Of a DNA stretch of 64,000 bases, positions 25,586 through 34,968 are shown piece by piece. The notes beneath the pieces were generated by a model. It worked only from the letters and a program-made list of their open reading frames with translations. It was not told the DNA's origin and ran no database searches. Origin of the DNA: Halobacillus yeomjeoni (GTDB lineage Bacteria; Bacillota; Bacilli; Bacillales; Halobacillaceae). How positions within the stretch are numbered: position 1 is the stretch's first letter; each line of letters opens with the position of its first letter. The stretch lies in NCBI RefSeq assembly GCF_020171525.1, contig NZ_JAIVAI010000001.1:1488001-1552000 (forward strand). Reading direction: 5' to 3'. A program made the position numbers and the translations under genes.

Positions 25586-27098
25586 TATGCTTCCACTCCC
25601 TTGATTCTCCTTGGGCTTCTTTCTTGATTGCCCGAGAATCTTTCGGTCGTTCTTTCATCATATAAATAGGAACTCGTATGAAGGTGTCTTTCAAATCCTT
25701 AATCGTCAATGGAGCGACAGGTGACAAGTATGGAGTCCCGAAAGACTCCAATTTGGTCAAATGAACGAGGATCATCAAAAATCCGAAAATGATCCCGATG
25801 AACCCTAACGTTCCTGCCAATACTATCAACGGAAAAGTCAATAATCTGAGGATAGTACTGAATTCATTGGAAGGTACCACGAATGATGCTATTGCAGTCA
25901 GTGCAACAACGATAATCATCAAGTTTGAAACAAGTCCCGCTCGGACCACTGCATCACCGATGACGAGACCACCCACAATACCGATGGTTTGTCCGATCGG
26001 CTGAGGCAGCCTGATCCCCGCTTCTCTTATCAGCTCGATGATGACAACCATGACGAGAGCTTCCAAAATGGGAGGATAAGCAATATTGTTGATTGAACTC
26101 TTCACCTGGAGTACGAGATCATCAGGAATTACTTCAAAATGGAAACTGACAATCGCAATATAAAAAGCCGGTAGGCCGACTGCGATGATGAAACTGGTCA
26201 AACGAATCAATCTTATAAACGTTCCAGCCCACCACCTCATGTTGTAGTCATCCGGTGCCTGGTAAAACATAAAGAATGTAGAAGGTGCAATCAATGTCGT
26301 CGGGCTTCCCTCTGACATGATGGCAACCCTTCCTTCCATCAAATTACCGACAACCCTATCCGGCCGCTCTGTATTCAACATTTGAGGAAAAGGAGAAAAT
26401 GTATTATCTTCAATAAATTCCCCTACATACCCAGGACTGTGAACCATATCTGAGCTGATAGATATGAGGCGCCTATCCACTTCCGCTAACAATTCAGGAT
26501 CTGCAATCCCCTCTACATAAATGAGGGCCACATTCGTATCGGTGTACTTTCCAAACTTATAGTATTTGACGGTCAAATCCCGATGCTCGATCCTTTTTCT
26601 TATTAAGTTGATGTTGATCAGCAGATTCTCTACAAATCCGCTATGAGCTCCCCTGACAATCCTTTCATTGATGGGCTCATCTACTGCCCGGTTGAATGAA
26701 GCAGTAACAGCAAATTGTGAAATGAGGCGGCTGCCGTCTTCCATATGAACAGCATGTCCTCGGAGCAAACTATCAATGGCCTCCTCCAGGTTGTAGGTGA
26801 CTTTTGCAATCGGTATATCGTTTACCCCTTCAATTTTACCTTCCTCCAAGGGTGTAAAAATGGAATCATAAAGCTTTCCCTTGTCAACAAGAGACTCAAA
26901 ATATATCAACGCACTGTTGCCTTTTTTCATAATTCTTACCTTCAAATCACTGGAGTTGTGAAACTCTTCAAGTAAGTAATTGACGTTATCTTCTAATTTC
27001 GTCGAACTTGGATATTTCACTTCCTCAGCATTATCACTTAATTGACGATCATGTAATCGTTTATGATCTCCGAAAAATAACCGTTTGAAAAATCCCAT
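25500..27098 (-). CDS. Spore germination protein, GerA family (A subunit), operon 2
   Basis: The roughly 532-residue protein has a cytoplasmic N-terminal domain (about 1-290) containing NTERPDRVVGNLMEGRVAIMSEGSP, the conserved GerA block. A membrane region with four to five helices and a long hydrophilic C-terminal tail follow. The ATG at 27098 has AGGTGA upstream at 6 nt and gives MGFFKRLFFGDH. The frame extends 9 nt further to a GTG with poorer spacing. It is the first gene of the second receptor operon. Confidence 0.9.
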   Translation of the reverse strand: MGFFKRLFFGDHKRLHDRQLSDNAEEVKYPSSTKLEDNVNYLLEEFHNSSDLKVRIMKKGNSALIYFESLVDKGKLYDSIFTPLEEGKIEGVNDIPIAKVTYNLEEAIDSLLRGHAVHMEDGSRLISQFAVTASFNRAVDEPINERIVRGAHSGFVENLLININLIRKRIEHRDLTVKYYKFGKYTDTNVALIYVEGIADPELLAEVDRRLISISSDMVHSPGYVGEFIEDNTFSPFPQMLNTERPDRVVGNLMEGRVAIMSEGSPTTLIAPSTFFMFYQAPDDYNMRWWAGTFIRLIRLTSFIIAVGLPAFYIAIVSFHFEVIPDDLVLQVKSSINNIAYPPILEALVMVVIIELIREAGIRLPQPIGQTIGIVGGLVIGDAVVRAGLVSNLMIIVVALTAIASFVVPSNEFSTILRLLTFPLIVLAGTLGFIGIIFGFLMILVHLTKLESFGTPYLSPVAPLTIKDLKDTFIRVPIYMMKERPKDSRAIKKEAQGESREWKHNEQSTQFTKPKTDDLPGASSSGSDGEVN

Positions 27099-27170
27099 TA
27101 GCATCACCTAAAAATTAGACTTCCACCGGATAAGAGAATCTATTCTTTATACCTTCCATAAAAATGAAAA

Positions 27171-27193
27171 AACCACAGCCGGTGGCTGTGGTT
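27171..27193 (-). terminator. Terminator after the purine permease gene
   Basis: AACCACAGCC/GGCTGTGGTT is a perfect 10-bp stem with a 3-nt loop and a T run on the minus strand, between the permease and the second ger operon. Confidence 0.85.
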
Positions 27194-27203
27194 ATCTTTT
27201 ATA

Positions 27204-28496
27204 TTAATGTGCAGGGAAGAATATCATTTGCAGGATGAAGATGATTGCGAATAAATAAAGAATCCAGTGAACCTGTTTTCCTCTGCCCATAACCAGCTTC
27301 AAAATAGGATACGTAATGAACCCTAAAGAAATTCCAGTAGCTATGCTGGACGTAAGCGGCATCGTCAAGATGATGATGAAAGCCGGAAAAGCATCATCGA
27401 AAGCTCCCCAGTTCACTTTAGCAAGCCCTTCCATCATAAAGCATCCGACAATGATCAAAACGGGCGCTGTGATGGCCGGTAGACCGGATACCGCTCCGAC
27501 AATCGGCGCAAAGAACATAGAGATGATGAACAAAACGGCAACAACAATTGTTGTCAATCCTGTACGTCCTCCTGCCGCAACCCCTGAAGATGACTCGATA
27601 TATGCCGATGATGGGCTGGTCCCGAACATGGCACCTACAGTTGTGGCTGACGCATCAGCCATCAGGGCTGCCCGGGCACGTGGAAGGCTTCCATCCTTTC
27701 GAATGAATCCCGCCTGTTCAGCCACTCCGATCATCGTCCCTGTCGTATCAAAAATCGTGACAAGTAAAAAAGCGAAAACGACCGTGTAAAGTCCATTCGC
27801 AAACACTCCACCCAAATCCATGTCCCAGAACACAGGGGCAGGAGGCGCGGAAACGACTTTTGTTATTTCCAATTGTCCTGTAAAGAATCCAATCACTGCC
27901 GTAATCAACATTCCGATAAATAATCCACCCGTCACTTTTCTAGCAATCAAGCTCAACGTTATGAGCAGGCCTGCAACTGTAAGCAGTGTCCCGGGAGTTG
28001 AAAGGTCTCCCAGTGTAACCAAAGTCGCCTCACTTGAAACGATGATTCCTGACATACGGAGTCCGAGAAAAGCAATGAAAAGTCCGATCCCTGACGTAAT
28101 CCCATACTTCAAAGAAGCAGGAATGGCAGTAATCAACGTTTCCCTTAAACTCGTTAAACTCAAAATTACGAATAAGATCCCAGCGAGGAAAACAGTTCCC
28201 AAAATGACAGAATAACTGACATCCTGCTGTACCACTTCAGTCACAAAATAAGCATTCATCCCCATCCCCGGAGCGATCGCAATCGGATAATTAGCGGCAA
28301 AAGCCATAATCAATGTACCCACAACGGCTGCGATGATTGTAGCCATGAACACTTGATCGAAAGGAACCCCGGCATTTGAGAGTATCGCCGGATTGACTAC
28401 GACTATGTATACCATAGTCAAAAATGTCGTAATCCCGGCAAGTATTTCAGTTTTTAATGTAGTATTGTTTTTTTCTAATTGAAATAGATGGTTCAA
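27204..28496 (-). CDS. NCS2/AzgA-type hypoxanthine/guanine permease (PbuG-like)
   Basis: The roughly 430-residue transporter has about 12-14 helices and the AzgA-like signatures GITTFLTMVYIVVVNPAI, APGMGMNAYF, DTTGTMIGVAEQAG and SPSSAYIESSSGVAAGGRTG. It imports purine bases by proton symport. The open frame extends to a GTG at 28529 without a ribosome site. The TTG at 28496 follows AGGTGAG and gives a family-like N-terminus. A PurR-type operator lies upstream, so purine repression is likely. Confidence 0.88.
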   Translation of the reverse strand: MNHLFQLEKNNTTLKTEILAGITTFLTMVYIVVVNPAILSNAGVPFDQVFMATIIAAVVGTLIMAFAANYPIAIAPGMGMNAYFVTEVVQQDVSYSVILGTVFLAGILFVILSLTSLRETLITAIPASLKYGITSGIGLFIAFLGLRMSGIIVSSEATLVTLGDLSTPGTLLTVAGLLITLSLIARKVTGGLFIGMLITAVIGFFTGQLEITKVVSAPPAPVFWDMDLGGVFANGLYTVVFAFLLVTIFDTTGTMIGVAEQAGFIRKDGSLPRARAALMADASATTVGAMFGTSPSSAYIESSSGVAAGGRTGLTTIVVAVLFIISMFFAPIVGAVSGLPAITAPVLIIVGCFMMEGLAKVNWGAFDDAFPAFIIILTMPLTSSIATGISLGFITYPILKLVMGRGKQVHWILYLFAIIFILQMIFFPAH

Positions 28497-28552
28497 GTTT
28501 CTCACCTGTCTTTCATACGTTAATAACACCGATACTCATGATAGGTGTTTCA

Positions 28553-28587
28553 CGAACAAAAATCAATACTTTTTAATTAAATGTTCG
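28553..28587 (-). promoter_or_regulatory. PurR operator (paired inverted PurBoxes)
   Basis: The sequence has CGAA and its inverted partner TTCG separated by 27 nt, which equals the known Bacillus layout of two 14-bp PurBoxes with central CGAA and a 17-nt spacing. AT-rich flanks also fit. It lies 57-91 bp upstream of the purine permease start. PurR represses purine synthesis and uptake genes when PRPP is low. Confidence 0.65.
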
Positions 28588-28613
28588 TATTTTAGTGTTT
28601 TACACTCAAAAAA

Positions 28614-28643
28614 AAGAGGCTGACGGGAGATGTCAGACCTCTT
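28614..28643 (-). terminator. Terminator after ydbT
   Basis: AAGAGGCTGAC pairs with GTCAGACCTCTT (one bulge), followed by T on the minus strand. Confidence 0.75.
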
Positions 28644-28652
28644 TTCCATTAA

Positions 28653-30104
28653 TCATGAATAAGGACGGTACCAATTCAGAATATGTTCGGCATCTTTCTG
28701 ATCCATATAAAGACAGGGAGCAACAACAGTTCCTGCCCCTGACTTCAATGCCACAAGCAGGCTTTTAAGATGCGCTCTTCGCTGCAACACGCTTTGGTTT
28801 AAATATGTGGATTGAATCCTGTATTTTTTCATGATGAACGTTTGCTTGATGAAGGACCGGCTCTTCAACGAGAGTTGTTGGCCAGATAAATTCCAGCCTG
28901 CATCACGGTACGAAAGCCAGCCTATCCCGGTAAAGCCTAAAGCTGCAAAAATGGAAAGAAGTCCATAAGGATAGAAGAAATACGACACGGGAATGCAGGC
29001 GGCCCAGGCAAACCATGAAGAACGGATCATATACCTTATTTTTGCCCTGGCAGGTAGTCTATTGTATTCCACATCGATTTTGTAATCTTTCAATACATTT
29101 TTCAGGACGTGTGGGATTTCCGTTTTTTTTATCATTGGGAGAAGACGCAGCTGCTGCTCTGCTTCCTTCTGGATGGACCCACCTGCACTGATCAACGTTA
29201 CCGATGCATACCCAAGCGGCTGCCTGATCCAATTTTCATCAATCCGAATACCTTGAATCCGGTTCAGCGGGATCGTCATCTGTTTCTTTTCAAGCCATCC
29301 TCTCGTGATGACCAGATCTTCTCCATCCAATAACACGGTAAAGCGTGCATACCGGAGCATCGTAAGTAGTATGGATATTCCATAAGCGACCAGGACGATC
29401 ACAAAGATTGCAGCAGCAACCACCAGCACGCCGATTTTGATCCAATTCAATACTTCTTCATATATGACTCCGACAGGAAGGATATCCAGAATCTGCGAAA
29501 AGAAAAACCCGACTCCTGATAAAACGACACCGGCGCCACCTGATGTAACCGCCATGAGTACTAAATCCTTGTTCCTCATTTCAAACACTTTCGTTCTCTC
29601 TGGCTGCTGAGGGGCTTCATCCTCCCCTGCTTCTGTTCCTTTCCCATGGTTTTTAACATCAAATATCAGCCCTTCCAGCTGATCGGCTTCCATGCGGGAA
29701 ATTGCTGTAAGTTCAGCTTCCGCTTGTTGATTACCCGTAGAACCAGCGGTCTCGACAGTCACTTTCACCAATTGGAATGGGCGGTGAAAAATTCCTTCTG
29801 AAAAATTCAAACTCTGGATGCGGTCTATTGGAATATAACGCTTTTTTCGAAAAATCAATCCATACTCTATTCGCAGTTCCCCGTCTTCCAACCAATACCT
29901 GAATCTAAGCCACCGGATCACTCCGAAAGATAAAATCAAGAGGAGCGCACCGGCCCAGATCAACAACGGGATCCATTCCACATCTCCCCTGAACATATTC
30001 CCGTTGAATAAGAAAACGATGATCAAAGGAAAAATCGCATCTTTTAAGCTTTTCATAAAATTGATGATTGCAGAAATGGGATGTAACTTCCTCGGTTTAT
30101 ACAT
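28653..30104 (-). CDS. ydbT: Bacterial PH-domain membrane protein (YdbT-like)
   Basis: The roughly 483-residue membrane protein has three pairs of hydrophobic segments, each followed by a bacterial PH (bPH2) domain of pattern YIPIDRIQSLNFSEG, TIPLNRIQGIRIDE or IQSTYLNQSVLQRRAHL. Length and partner match B. subtilis YdbT, which with YdbS gives resistance to an antimicrobial made by a related Bacillus and is sigma-W controlled there. The ATG at 30104 overlaps the end of ydbS by 8 nt. No sigma-W promoter was seen here. Confidence 0.8.
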   Translation of the reverse strand: MYKPRKLHPISAIINFMKSLKDAIFPLIIVFLFNGNMFRGDVEWIPLLIWAGALLLILSFGVIRWLRFRYWLEDGELRIEYGLIFRKKRYIPIDRIQSLNFSEGIFHRPFQLVKVTVETAGSTGNQQAEAELTAISRMEADQLEGLIFDVKNHGKGTEAGEDEAPQQPERTKVFEMRNKDLVLMAVTSGGAGVVLSGVGFFFSQILDILPVGVIYEEVLNWIKIGVLVVAAAIFVIVLVAYGISILLTMLRYARFTVLLDGEDLVITRGWLEKKQMTIPLNRIQGIRIDENWIRQPLGYASVTLISAGGSIQKEAEQQLRLLPMIKKTEIPHVLKNVLKDYKIDVEYNRLPARAKIRYMIRSSWFAWAACIPVSYFFYPYGLLSIFAALGFTGIGWLSYRDAGWNLSGQQLSLKSRSFIKQTFIMKKYRIQSTYLNQSVLQRRAHLKSLLVALKSGAGTVVAPCLYMDQKDAEHILNWYRPYS

Positions 30105-30570
30105 CTTCTTCTGCCACCCTTGCAAAGGATGAGATCGACTGCCTCAAATGTTCTGCTTCCTCTTCATCGAGTGCTGGAATTTCATGTACGGTGGCAGCTG
30201 TAGAAATGCTGATCGTGGAAAGTTTGAATTTCCGGAGCAAAGGTCCCTGTTCTGTATCCACATGCTGTACACGAACCATTGGAACGAGCGTGCGTGTGAT
30301 GATGAAAAGTCCATGCTGCAGTTCAATATCCTGCTCAGTCACTTCATAGCGCCATCGTTTCCAACGGATACTCGGAATCAGCCAGATGAGAAATACCGTT
30401 TCCAAAACCAAAATAGCTGCAGCTATAGCGATCAACCACCAAGGCCAGTCAAAGAGGATCACAAGAATGATCCCCCCGATGGTGAGTAGCAGCGTAACAC
30501 TTGTGTAAATCACCCCGTAAATCCTCCAAAGCGTCAATGCACGCTGTGAAATCCTTTTTGAAGGTTCCAA
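30097..30570 (-). CDS. ydbS: Bacterial PH-domain membrane protein (YdbS-like)
   Basis: The roughly 157-residue protein has two membrane helices (about 20-70) and one bPH2 domain with VRVQHVDTEQGPLLRKF. It pairs with YdbT in an overlapping two-gene operon as in B. subtilis. The open frame runs to a TTG at 30579 that directly abuts the ribosome site AAGGAGG. The TTG at 30570 has workable spacing and is preferred. The role is inferred to be membrane-active antimicrobial resistance. Confidence 0.75.
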   Translation of the reverse strand: MEPSKRISQRALTLWRIYGVIYTSVTLLLTIGGIILVILFDWPWWLIAIAAAILVLETVFLIWLIPSIRWKRWRYEVTEQDIELQHGLFIITRTLVPMVRVQHVDTEQGPLLRKFKLSTISISTAATVHEIPALDEEEAEHLRQSISSFARVAEEDV

Positions 30571-30674
30571 ACCATTCAACCTCCTTAATTTGAAAGGCTC
30601 TGTTAAAGCCTATTGTTGATATAATAGTCCCTGTCTGGGATTAGGTGTTCGGTCCGTTATTTACTCAGAGCATG

Positions 30675-30795
30675 GGATGGCAGGGAAAACAGTCCGCTTT
30701 CCGCGGGGAACGCTTGAGTCTCCTCGAACTTCGTTCTCCGGGGTCTCACCTTGTTCCTTTTTCCCGCAGGAGTCTACCTTTTTTCCCTGCCATCC
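30675..30795 (+). repeat. Palindromic hairpin module A of element copy 1
   Basis: GGATGGCAGGGAAAA at the left pairs with TTTTCCCTGCCATCC at the right, with further internal pairing across about 120 nt. In copy 2 the outer stem reads GGATGTCAGGG/CCCTGACATCC, a compensatory base-pair change. Confidence 0.75.
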
Positions 30796-30853
30796 TGTTC
30801 GTTGTTGGTGTAACGGATTTCGGTTGTGATCTTTCTAACTCTTCTACTTTGAA

Positions 30854-30977
30854 GAGGCGGCCTTTTAGAATGGCGAGACTCCTGTGGGATATAGGTACAT
30901 CGTGAGACCCCGGAAGGCGCAGCCTGAGGAGGCTCACGGTACCCCACGGAAAGGGAGTCATTCTAAAAGGCCGCCTC
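30854..30977 (+). repeat. Palindromic hairpin module B of element copy 1
   Basis: GAGGCGGCCTTTTAGAATG pairs with CATTCTAAAAGGCCGCCTC, with a nested inner stem (CGTGAG/CTCACG). Its reverse complement is recognisably similar to module A around the core CCGGGGTCTCAC and CAGGAGTCT. Confidence 0.75.
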
Positions 30978-31096
30978 ATACAAATTCCAGGACAGAAAGA
31001 GCTGATATGAGCTCACATGTGAAATAACAACACCAAACAATAACAGAGCCAATTGAAAAAAAGTCCACTTGTAAATGAAGACTTGTAGACCAGTAA

Positions 31097-31123
31097 AACC
31101 AGACATGGAGTTCATGTCCGGCT
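31097..31123 (-). terminator. Terminator after proC
   Basis: AACCAGACATG pairs with CATGTCCGGCT (with a wobble) and is followed by TT-rich sequence on the minus strand. Confidence 0.6.
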
Positions 31124-31137
31124 CTTAGTGTTAATCA

Positions 31138-31953
31138 TTATTCACCTTTGGATAATTTTTTCGATAAGTTTGTACACGCATTCATCGCCTGGATGACGGA
31201 ACTGCGCATCCCGGACTGCTCCAGGGTTGTGACACCTTCAATCGTCGTGCCTCCAGGCGTACATACGGCATCTTTAAGTTCAGCAGGGTGTCTTCCTGTT
31301 TCCAACACCATTTTGGCAGCTCCCATAACGGTTTGTGAAACCATTTTGTAGGCTTTGTCTCTAGGAAAGCCCTGCTGTACAGCCGTATCCGCCATCGCTT
31401 CTATAAACATATATACGAATGCTGGTGAAGACCCACTAACGGCAGGTACCGCATCCATCAATCTTTCTTCAATGACTTCTGCTTCACCGAAGCTTTTGAA
31501 CAGTTCCAATACGTCTGATAATTCTTCTTCCGTCACAAAATCATTCGGACACAATGCACTCATACCAGCCCCGACAAGGGATGGAGTATTCGGCATAGAG
31601 CGGATGACTTTGACACTTTTACCGAACGATTCTTTGATCGCATCCAGCGTAATGCCGGCCGCTATTGTAATCACAACCGTATCATCGGAAACCTCTGATT
31701 TGATCTCCTGAATGACCCCTCTATATATATACGGCTTGACCGCTAAGAATAATAGGTCACTTTCTCTCGCTACCCCTTTATTGTCGGTGGAAACCTCAAT
31801 GCCATATTCATCACTGACAAAATCGATCGTTTCATCAGACAATGCGGTAGCAGAAATGTCCTCTGCTTTTACAACTCCCGCATCGATCATTCCCTGAATC
31901 ATGGCCTGGCCCATGTTCCCACAACCGATAAATCCAATTTTTCTATTCAACAC
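31138..31953 (-). CDS. proC: Pyrroline-5-carboxylate reductase
   Basis: The 271-residue enzyme has the N-terminal NAD(P)-binding loop IGFIGCGNMGQAM and the C-terminal P5CR signature (KDAVCTPGGTTIEGVTTLE). It makes proline from pyrroline-5-carboxylate with NADPH, the last step of proline synthesis. Proline is also a compatible solute in moderate halophiles, but nothing here shows osmotic control. The GTG start follows AGGAGGG. It stands alone between element copy 1 and the antiporter gene. Confidence 0.92.
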   Translation of the reverse strand: MLNRKIGFIGCGNMGQAMIQGMIDAGVVKAEDISATALSDETIDFVSDEYGIEVSTDNKGVARESDLLFLAVKPYIYRGVIQEIKSEVSDDTVVITIAAGITLDAIKESFGKSVKVIRSMPNTPSLVGAGMSALCPNDFVTEEELSDVLELFKSFGEAEVIEERLMDAVPAVSGSSPAFVYMFIEAMADTAVQQGFPRDKAYKMVSQTVMGAAKMVLETGRHPAELKDAVCTPGGTTIEGVTTLEQSGMRSSVIQAMNACTNLSKKLSKGE

Positions 31954-32160
31954 TAAACCCTCCTTAACCTCTTCATTGTATTAGGATACCATACTGTTCC
32001 CGTTCTATAGAAAAACGTATAGATTTCATAGATGGTTCTAGTAAATATATCATGTTTTGCACCATAAAGGTTTACAAATATATTCCTATTCCCTATAATA
32101 ATAAATGTAATCTTCATATCATACTGAACCACCCAAAATATCATAGCTGCTACGAAAAAA

Positions 32161-32182
32161 GCCGAGCTGGTTTAAGCTCGGC
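32161..32182 (-). terminator. Terminator after the K+/H+ antiporter gene
   Basis: GCCGAGCT/AGCTCGGC is a perfect 8-bp stem with flanking A and T runs on both sides. Confidence 0.85.
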
Positions 32183-33677
32183 TTTTTTCGTATTCAGTTT
32201 CGTGATCTACAACAGCTTCTAGAAGCCGCTTGACTTCCTTTTTACTTTTTCTTGAAACTAAAATGTAAAGTGTATCCCCCGTTTTGATTTCAGTCTGACC
32301 ATATGGGGTGATAACGTCTCCGTCACGAATGATCGCATTGATCAACGCTCGATCCGGCAGTTCAATGTTTTCCAAGGTCTGCCCGACAATTTGGTTGCTC
32401 TCCATGACATCGAACTCCATCATTTCAACATTCGCTTTCCCTATCGAAATGAGTTCCAGAGAGTGGATCGGATTCGTCAATTTATCAGAGACAAGATTAA
32501 ACCTCTCAGCCACCCAGTTGATCGATGAGCCCTGCACAAGTGCGGATGTCAATACAATAAAGAACACGACGTTAAAAATGACCTGACTGTTTTCCAGTCC
32601 TGCCATCATAGGAAACAGAGCCAAAACGATCGGTACAGCCCCTCTTAATCCAGCCCATGACAGGAAAAGCTTTTCTTTATTCGTGAATGAAAAACCGAGA
32701 AGACTTAAGTAGGTCGCTATCGGACGGGCGATCAATATAAGAACCAGAGCGATCAACAGCCCTTTGATCATGACAGGTAATGTAAAGACCTCTGTCGGAA
32801 AGACGAACAGCCCCAAGATGATGAACATCAATATCTGCGCCATCCACCCGAACCCTTCATGGAACCTTAAAATTGAATACCGGTACGCCAATTCCGCATT
32901 CCCGATTAAAACAGCAGCTACATAAACAGATAGTAAGCCACTCGCTTGTAATAATGAACTTGTACTATACGCTAAAAAAGCGAAACCTAACGCAAATAAT
33001 GGGTACAGCCCACTCGAATCAAGGTTGATTCGATTCAATGCGAAGCTCCCGAGATACCCGATCAAGGCTCCGATCAGGAATCCTGCCCCCATCTGCCAAA
33101 AGAATTTTCCTGTCATAAGAAGAAAATTGGCTTCTGAGGTGGTCAGCAATTGGATGAAAGTGATCGTCAGAAAAACAGCCATCGGATCGTTGGTTCCTGA
33201 TTCCGCTTCCAACGTCGCTTCAAGCTTCCCTCTGATATTTTTCCCTTTGAGTACGGCAAACGTAGCGGCAGCATCCGTCGAACCGACAATGGCACCTACG
33301 AGCATCGCTTCCACCCATGAGAGTTGCAGTATGTATTTCGAAGCGATGGCGACAATTCCGGTTGTCAATACCACCCCCACTGTAGCCATTGAAATGGAAG
33401 GTGCAATGACCGAACGGATATCCCTCCATTTCGTCTGCATACCACCCTCGAAGAGGATGACAATCAGTGCAAATACACCGATCAACTGGGCAATTTCAGG
33501 GTTATCAAAATAAATGAACCCCAGCCCGTCACTTCCGACAAGCATCCCTACCCCGATAAACAAAACGAGAGAAGGAACACCAAGGCGTGTGGAGAATTTC
33601 GTTACTACGATACTTACAATCAGTAACAAAGCAACAAGCATAATGAATTGATTGGATTCTAAAAGTTCTTGGATCAT
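32172..33677 (-). CDS. Potassium/proton antiporter, CPA1 family with C-terminal RCK_C (TrkA_C) domain
   Basis: The 501-residue protein has about 12-13 helices (1-390), the motif GSTDAAATFAVL and the acidic ESGTNDPMAVFL segment of cation/proton antiporters. A cytoplasmic TrkA_C domain (about 400-485) follows, with MESNQIVGQTLENIELPDRALINAI. It resembles the NhaP2/CvrA/YjbQ group, which exchange K+ (sometimes Na+) for H+. It likely serves ion homeostasis in an alkaline or saline habitat. AAAGGGG precedes the ATG. Confidence 0.87.
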   Translation of the reverse strand: MIQELLESNQFIMLVALLLIVSIVVTKFSTRLGVPSLVLFIGVGMLVGSDGLGFIYFDNPEIAQLIGVFALIVILFEGGMQTKWRDIRSVIAPSISMATVGVVLTTGIVAIASKYILQLSWVEAMLVGAIVGSTDAAATFAVLKGKNIRGKLEATLEAESGTNDPMAVFLTITFIQLLTTSEANFLLMTGKFFWQMGAGFLIGALIGYLGSFALNRINLDSSGLYPLFALGFAFLAYSTSSLLQASGLLSVYVAAVLIGNAELAYRYSILRFHEGFGWMAQILMFIILGLFVFPTEVFTLPVMIKGLLIALVLILIARPIATYLSLLGFSFTNKEKLFLSWAGLRGAVPIVLALFPMMAGLENSQVIFNVVFFIVLTSALVQGSSINWVAERFNLVSDKLTNPIHSLELISIGKANVEMMEFDVMESNQIVGQTLENIELPDRALINAIIRDGDVITPYGQTEIKTGDTLYILVSRKSKKEVKRLLEAVVDHETEYEKSRA

Positions 33678-33766
33678 TTTTCTAGCCCCTTTGTAAACCT
33701 GCTCCTTTTATTATAGCAAGCTGAAAGGAAGGCATGTATTAATTCAACTTATAGAAGCACAAAAAA

Positions 33767-33801
33767 AAAGAGCCAAGATATGCCTAGGCACTTGACCCTT
33801 T
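33767..33801 (-). terminator. Terminator after yhbH
   Basis: AGGGTCAAGTGC pairs with GCATATCTTGGCTCT (wobble and bulge), followed by nine T on the minus strand. Confidence 0.75.
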
Positions 33802-33804
33802 CCT

Positions 33805-34968
33805 CTAACTCAGAACTTCCTTTGAACCTTCTTCACTGAAAAATTCTTTCATGGCGTGGAAGACATCTGCTTTTCGTCTTAAAATATAGTGACGGAATTT
33901 AGGATGGTCAATAGATTTGTAGGCTTGCATCAAGCTTGAGGAGCGGTTATATTGGTTCACTTCCCCATAGCCGAACATTTGTGAAACTTCTATCAATTCT
34001 TCTATCAATGCCAGACACCGTTTGTTATCTGAAGTCAGGTTATCCCCATCAGAGAAGTGGAAAGGATAAATGTTGTATCTTTCTGGTGAATATTTAGTAT
34101 GAATCAGTTCAAGTGCTTTTCTATATGCAGAAGAACAGATCGTTCCTCCACTCTCCCCTTTGGAGAAGAAGTCGTCTTCGCTTACCACCTTCGCCTGCGT
34201 ATGGTGGGCGACAAATTCTACTTCGACCGTTTCATAGTTTTTACGTAAGAAGCGGTTCATCCAGAAGAAGAAACTGCGGGCCATATACTTTTCCCACTGC
34301 CCCATCGATCCACTAGTATCCATCATAGCGATGACGACAGCTTTTGAGTGGGGTTTGGTTTTCTCATTCCATGTTTTGAAACGGATATCTTCCGGGTAAA
34401 TTGGTGCGAACGAAGATTCTCCACTTAATGCATTTCGCTTATAGGCTTCTAACATCGTTCGTTTCTTATCGATATTTCCAGTCAATCCAGTCTTTCTGAT
34501 ATCACTGAATTCAATGTCCGTATGAATGATATTATCTTTCTCTTTTTCATCCAAGTTCGGCAAGGTCAACTCTTTGAATAAAGCTTCCTCCAGTTCAGCC
34601 AGAGAAACTTCAGCTTCATAGTAGTCTTCACCAGCTTGGTCGCCGGCTCCGTCTCCATCTCCAGGCTTTCCTTTTTGTTTAGGTGCTTGTGCAACGACAT
34701 CTCCGACCTGACTATCTCCGTCTCCCTGCCCTGCGTGTTTGTTCTTTTCATAGTTATAACGTATTTTATATTCATCCAGCGAACGTATCGGGATTTTGAC
34801 GACTCGCTTTCCATTCGACATCACAATATTCTCTTCAGTAATCAAATCTGGCAACTGTTTATTCATCGCATCTTTGACTTTCTCTTGATGTCGCCGTTGA
34901 TCGTCATAGCCTTTCCGATGGAGGGACCAGTCGTCTTCGGCGATAACAAAACTCATCTCTTCATCCAT
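33805..34968 (-). CDS. yhbH: Sporulation protein YhbH (UPF0229/DUF444 family)
   Basis: The 387-residue protein has a charged, Gly-rich middle (about 80-120) and a C-terminal von Willebrand-A-like domain with a MIDAS-like motif [12 protein letters not shown]. In B. subtilis yhbH is a sporulation gene. Its homologue YeaH works with the PrkA homologue YeaG in enterobacteria, and here prkA lies about 9 kb away, so a functional link is plausible. AGGAGGG sits 8 nt before the ATG. No clear sigma-E promoter was identified. Confidence 0.88.
   Translation of the reverse strand: MDEEMSFVIAEDDWSLHRKGYDDQRRHQEKVKDAMNKQLPDLITEENIVMSNGKRVVKIPIRSLDEYKIRYNYEKNKHAGQGDGDSQVGDVVAQAPKQKGKPGDGDGAGDQAGEDYYEAEVSLAELEEALFKELTLPNLDEKEKDNIIHTDIEFSDIRKTGLTGNIDKKRTMLEAYKRNALSGESSFAPIYPEDIRFKTWNEKTKPHSKAVVIAMMDTSGSMGQWEKYMARSFFFWMNRFLRKNYETVEVEFVAHHTQAKVVSEDDFFSKGESGGTICSSAYRKALELIHTKYSPERYNIYPFHFSDGDNLTSDNKRCLALIEELIEVSQMFGYGEVNQYNRSSSLMQAYKSIDHPKFRHYILRRKADVFHAMKEFFSEEGSKEVLS

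Larger units (their letters stand above)
30596..31050 (+). mobile_element. MITE-like non-autonomous element, copy 1
   Basis: This 455-bp element is bounded by 10-bp terminal inverted repeats GGCTCTGTTA/TAACAGAGCC. Flanking 8-mers ATTTGAAA and AATTGAAA differ at one position and look like an aged target duplication. Inside are two long palindromic modules (30675-30795 and 30854-30977). It has no coding capacity: open frames inside are by-products of the palindromes. It is closely similar to the inverted copy at 35234-35703. The 8-bp duplication and GGCTCTGTT ends point to mobilisation by an unlinked transposase. Confidence 0.75.

Noticed and set aside
30645-30979. Open frames of 77-86 codons on both strands inside element copy 1, with a similar one at 35379-35612 in copy 2
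   Set aside because: They arise from the palindromic modules, appear as mirror images, lack ribosome sites and resemble no protein.
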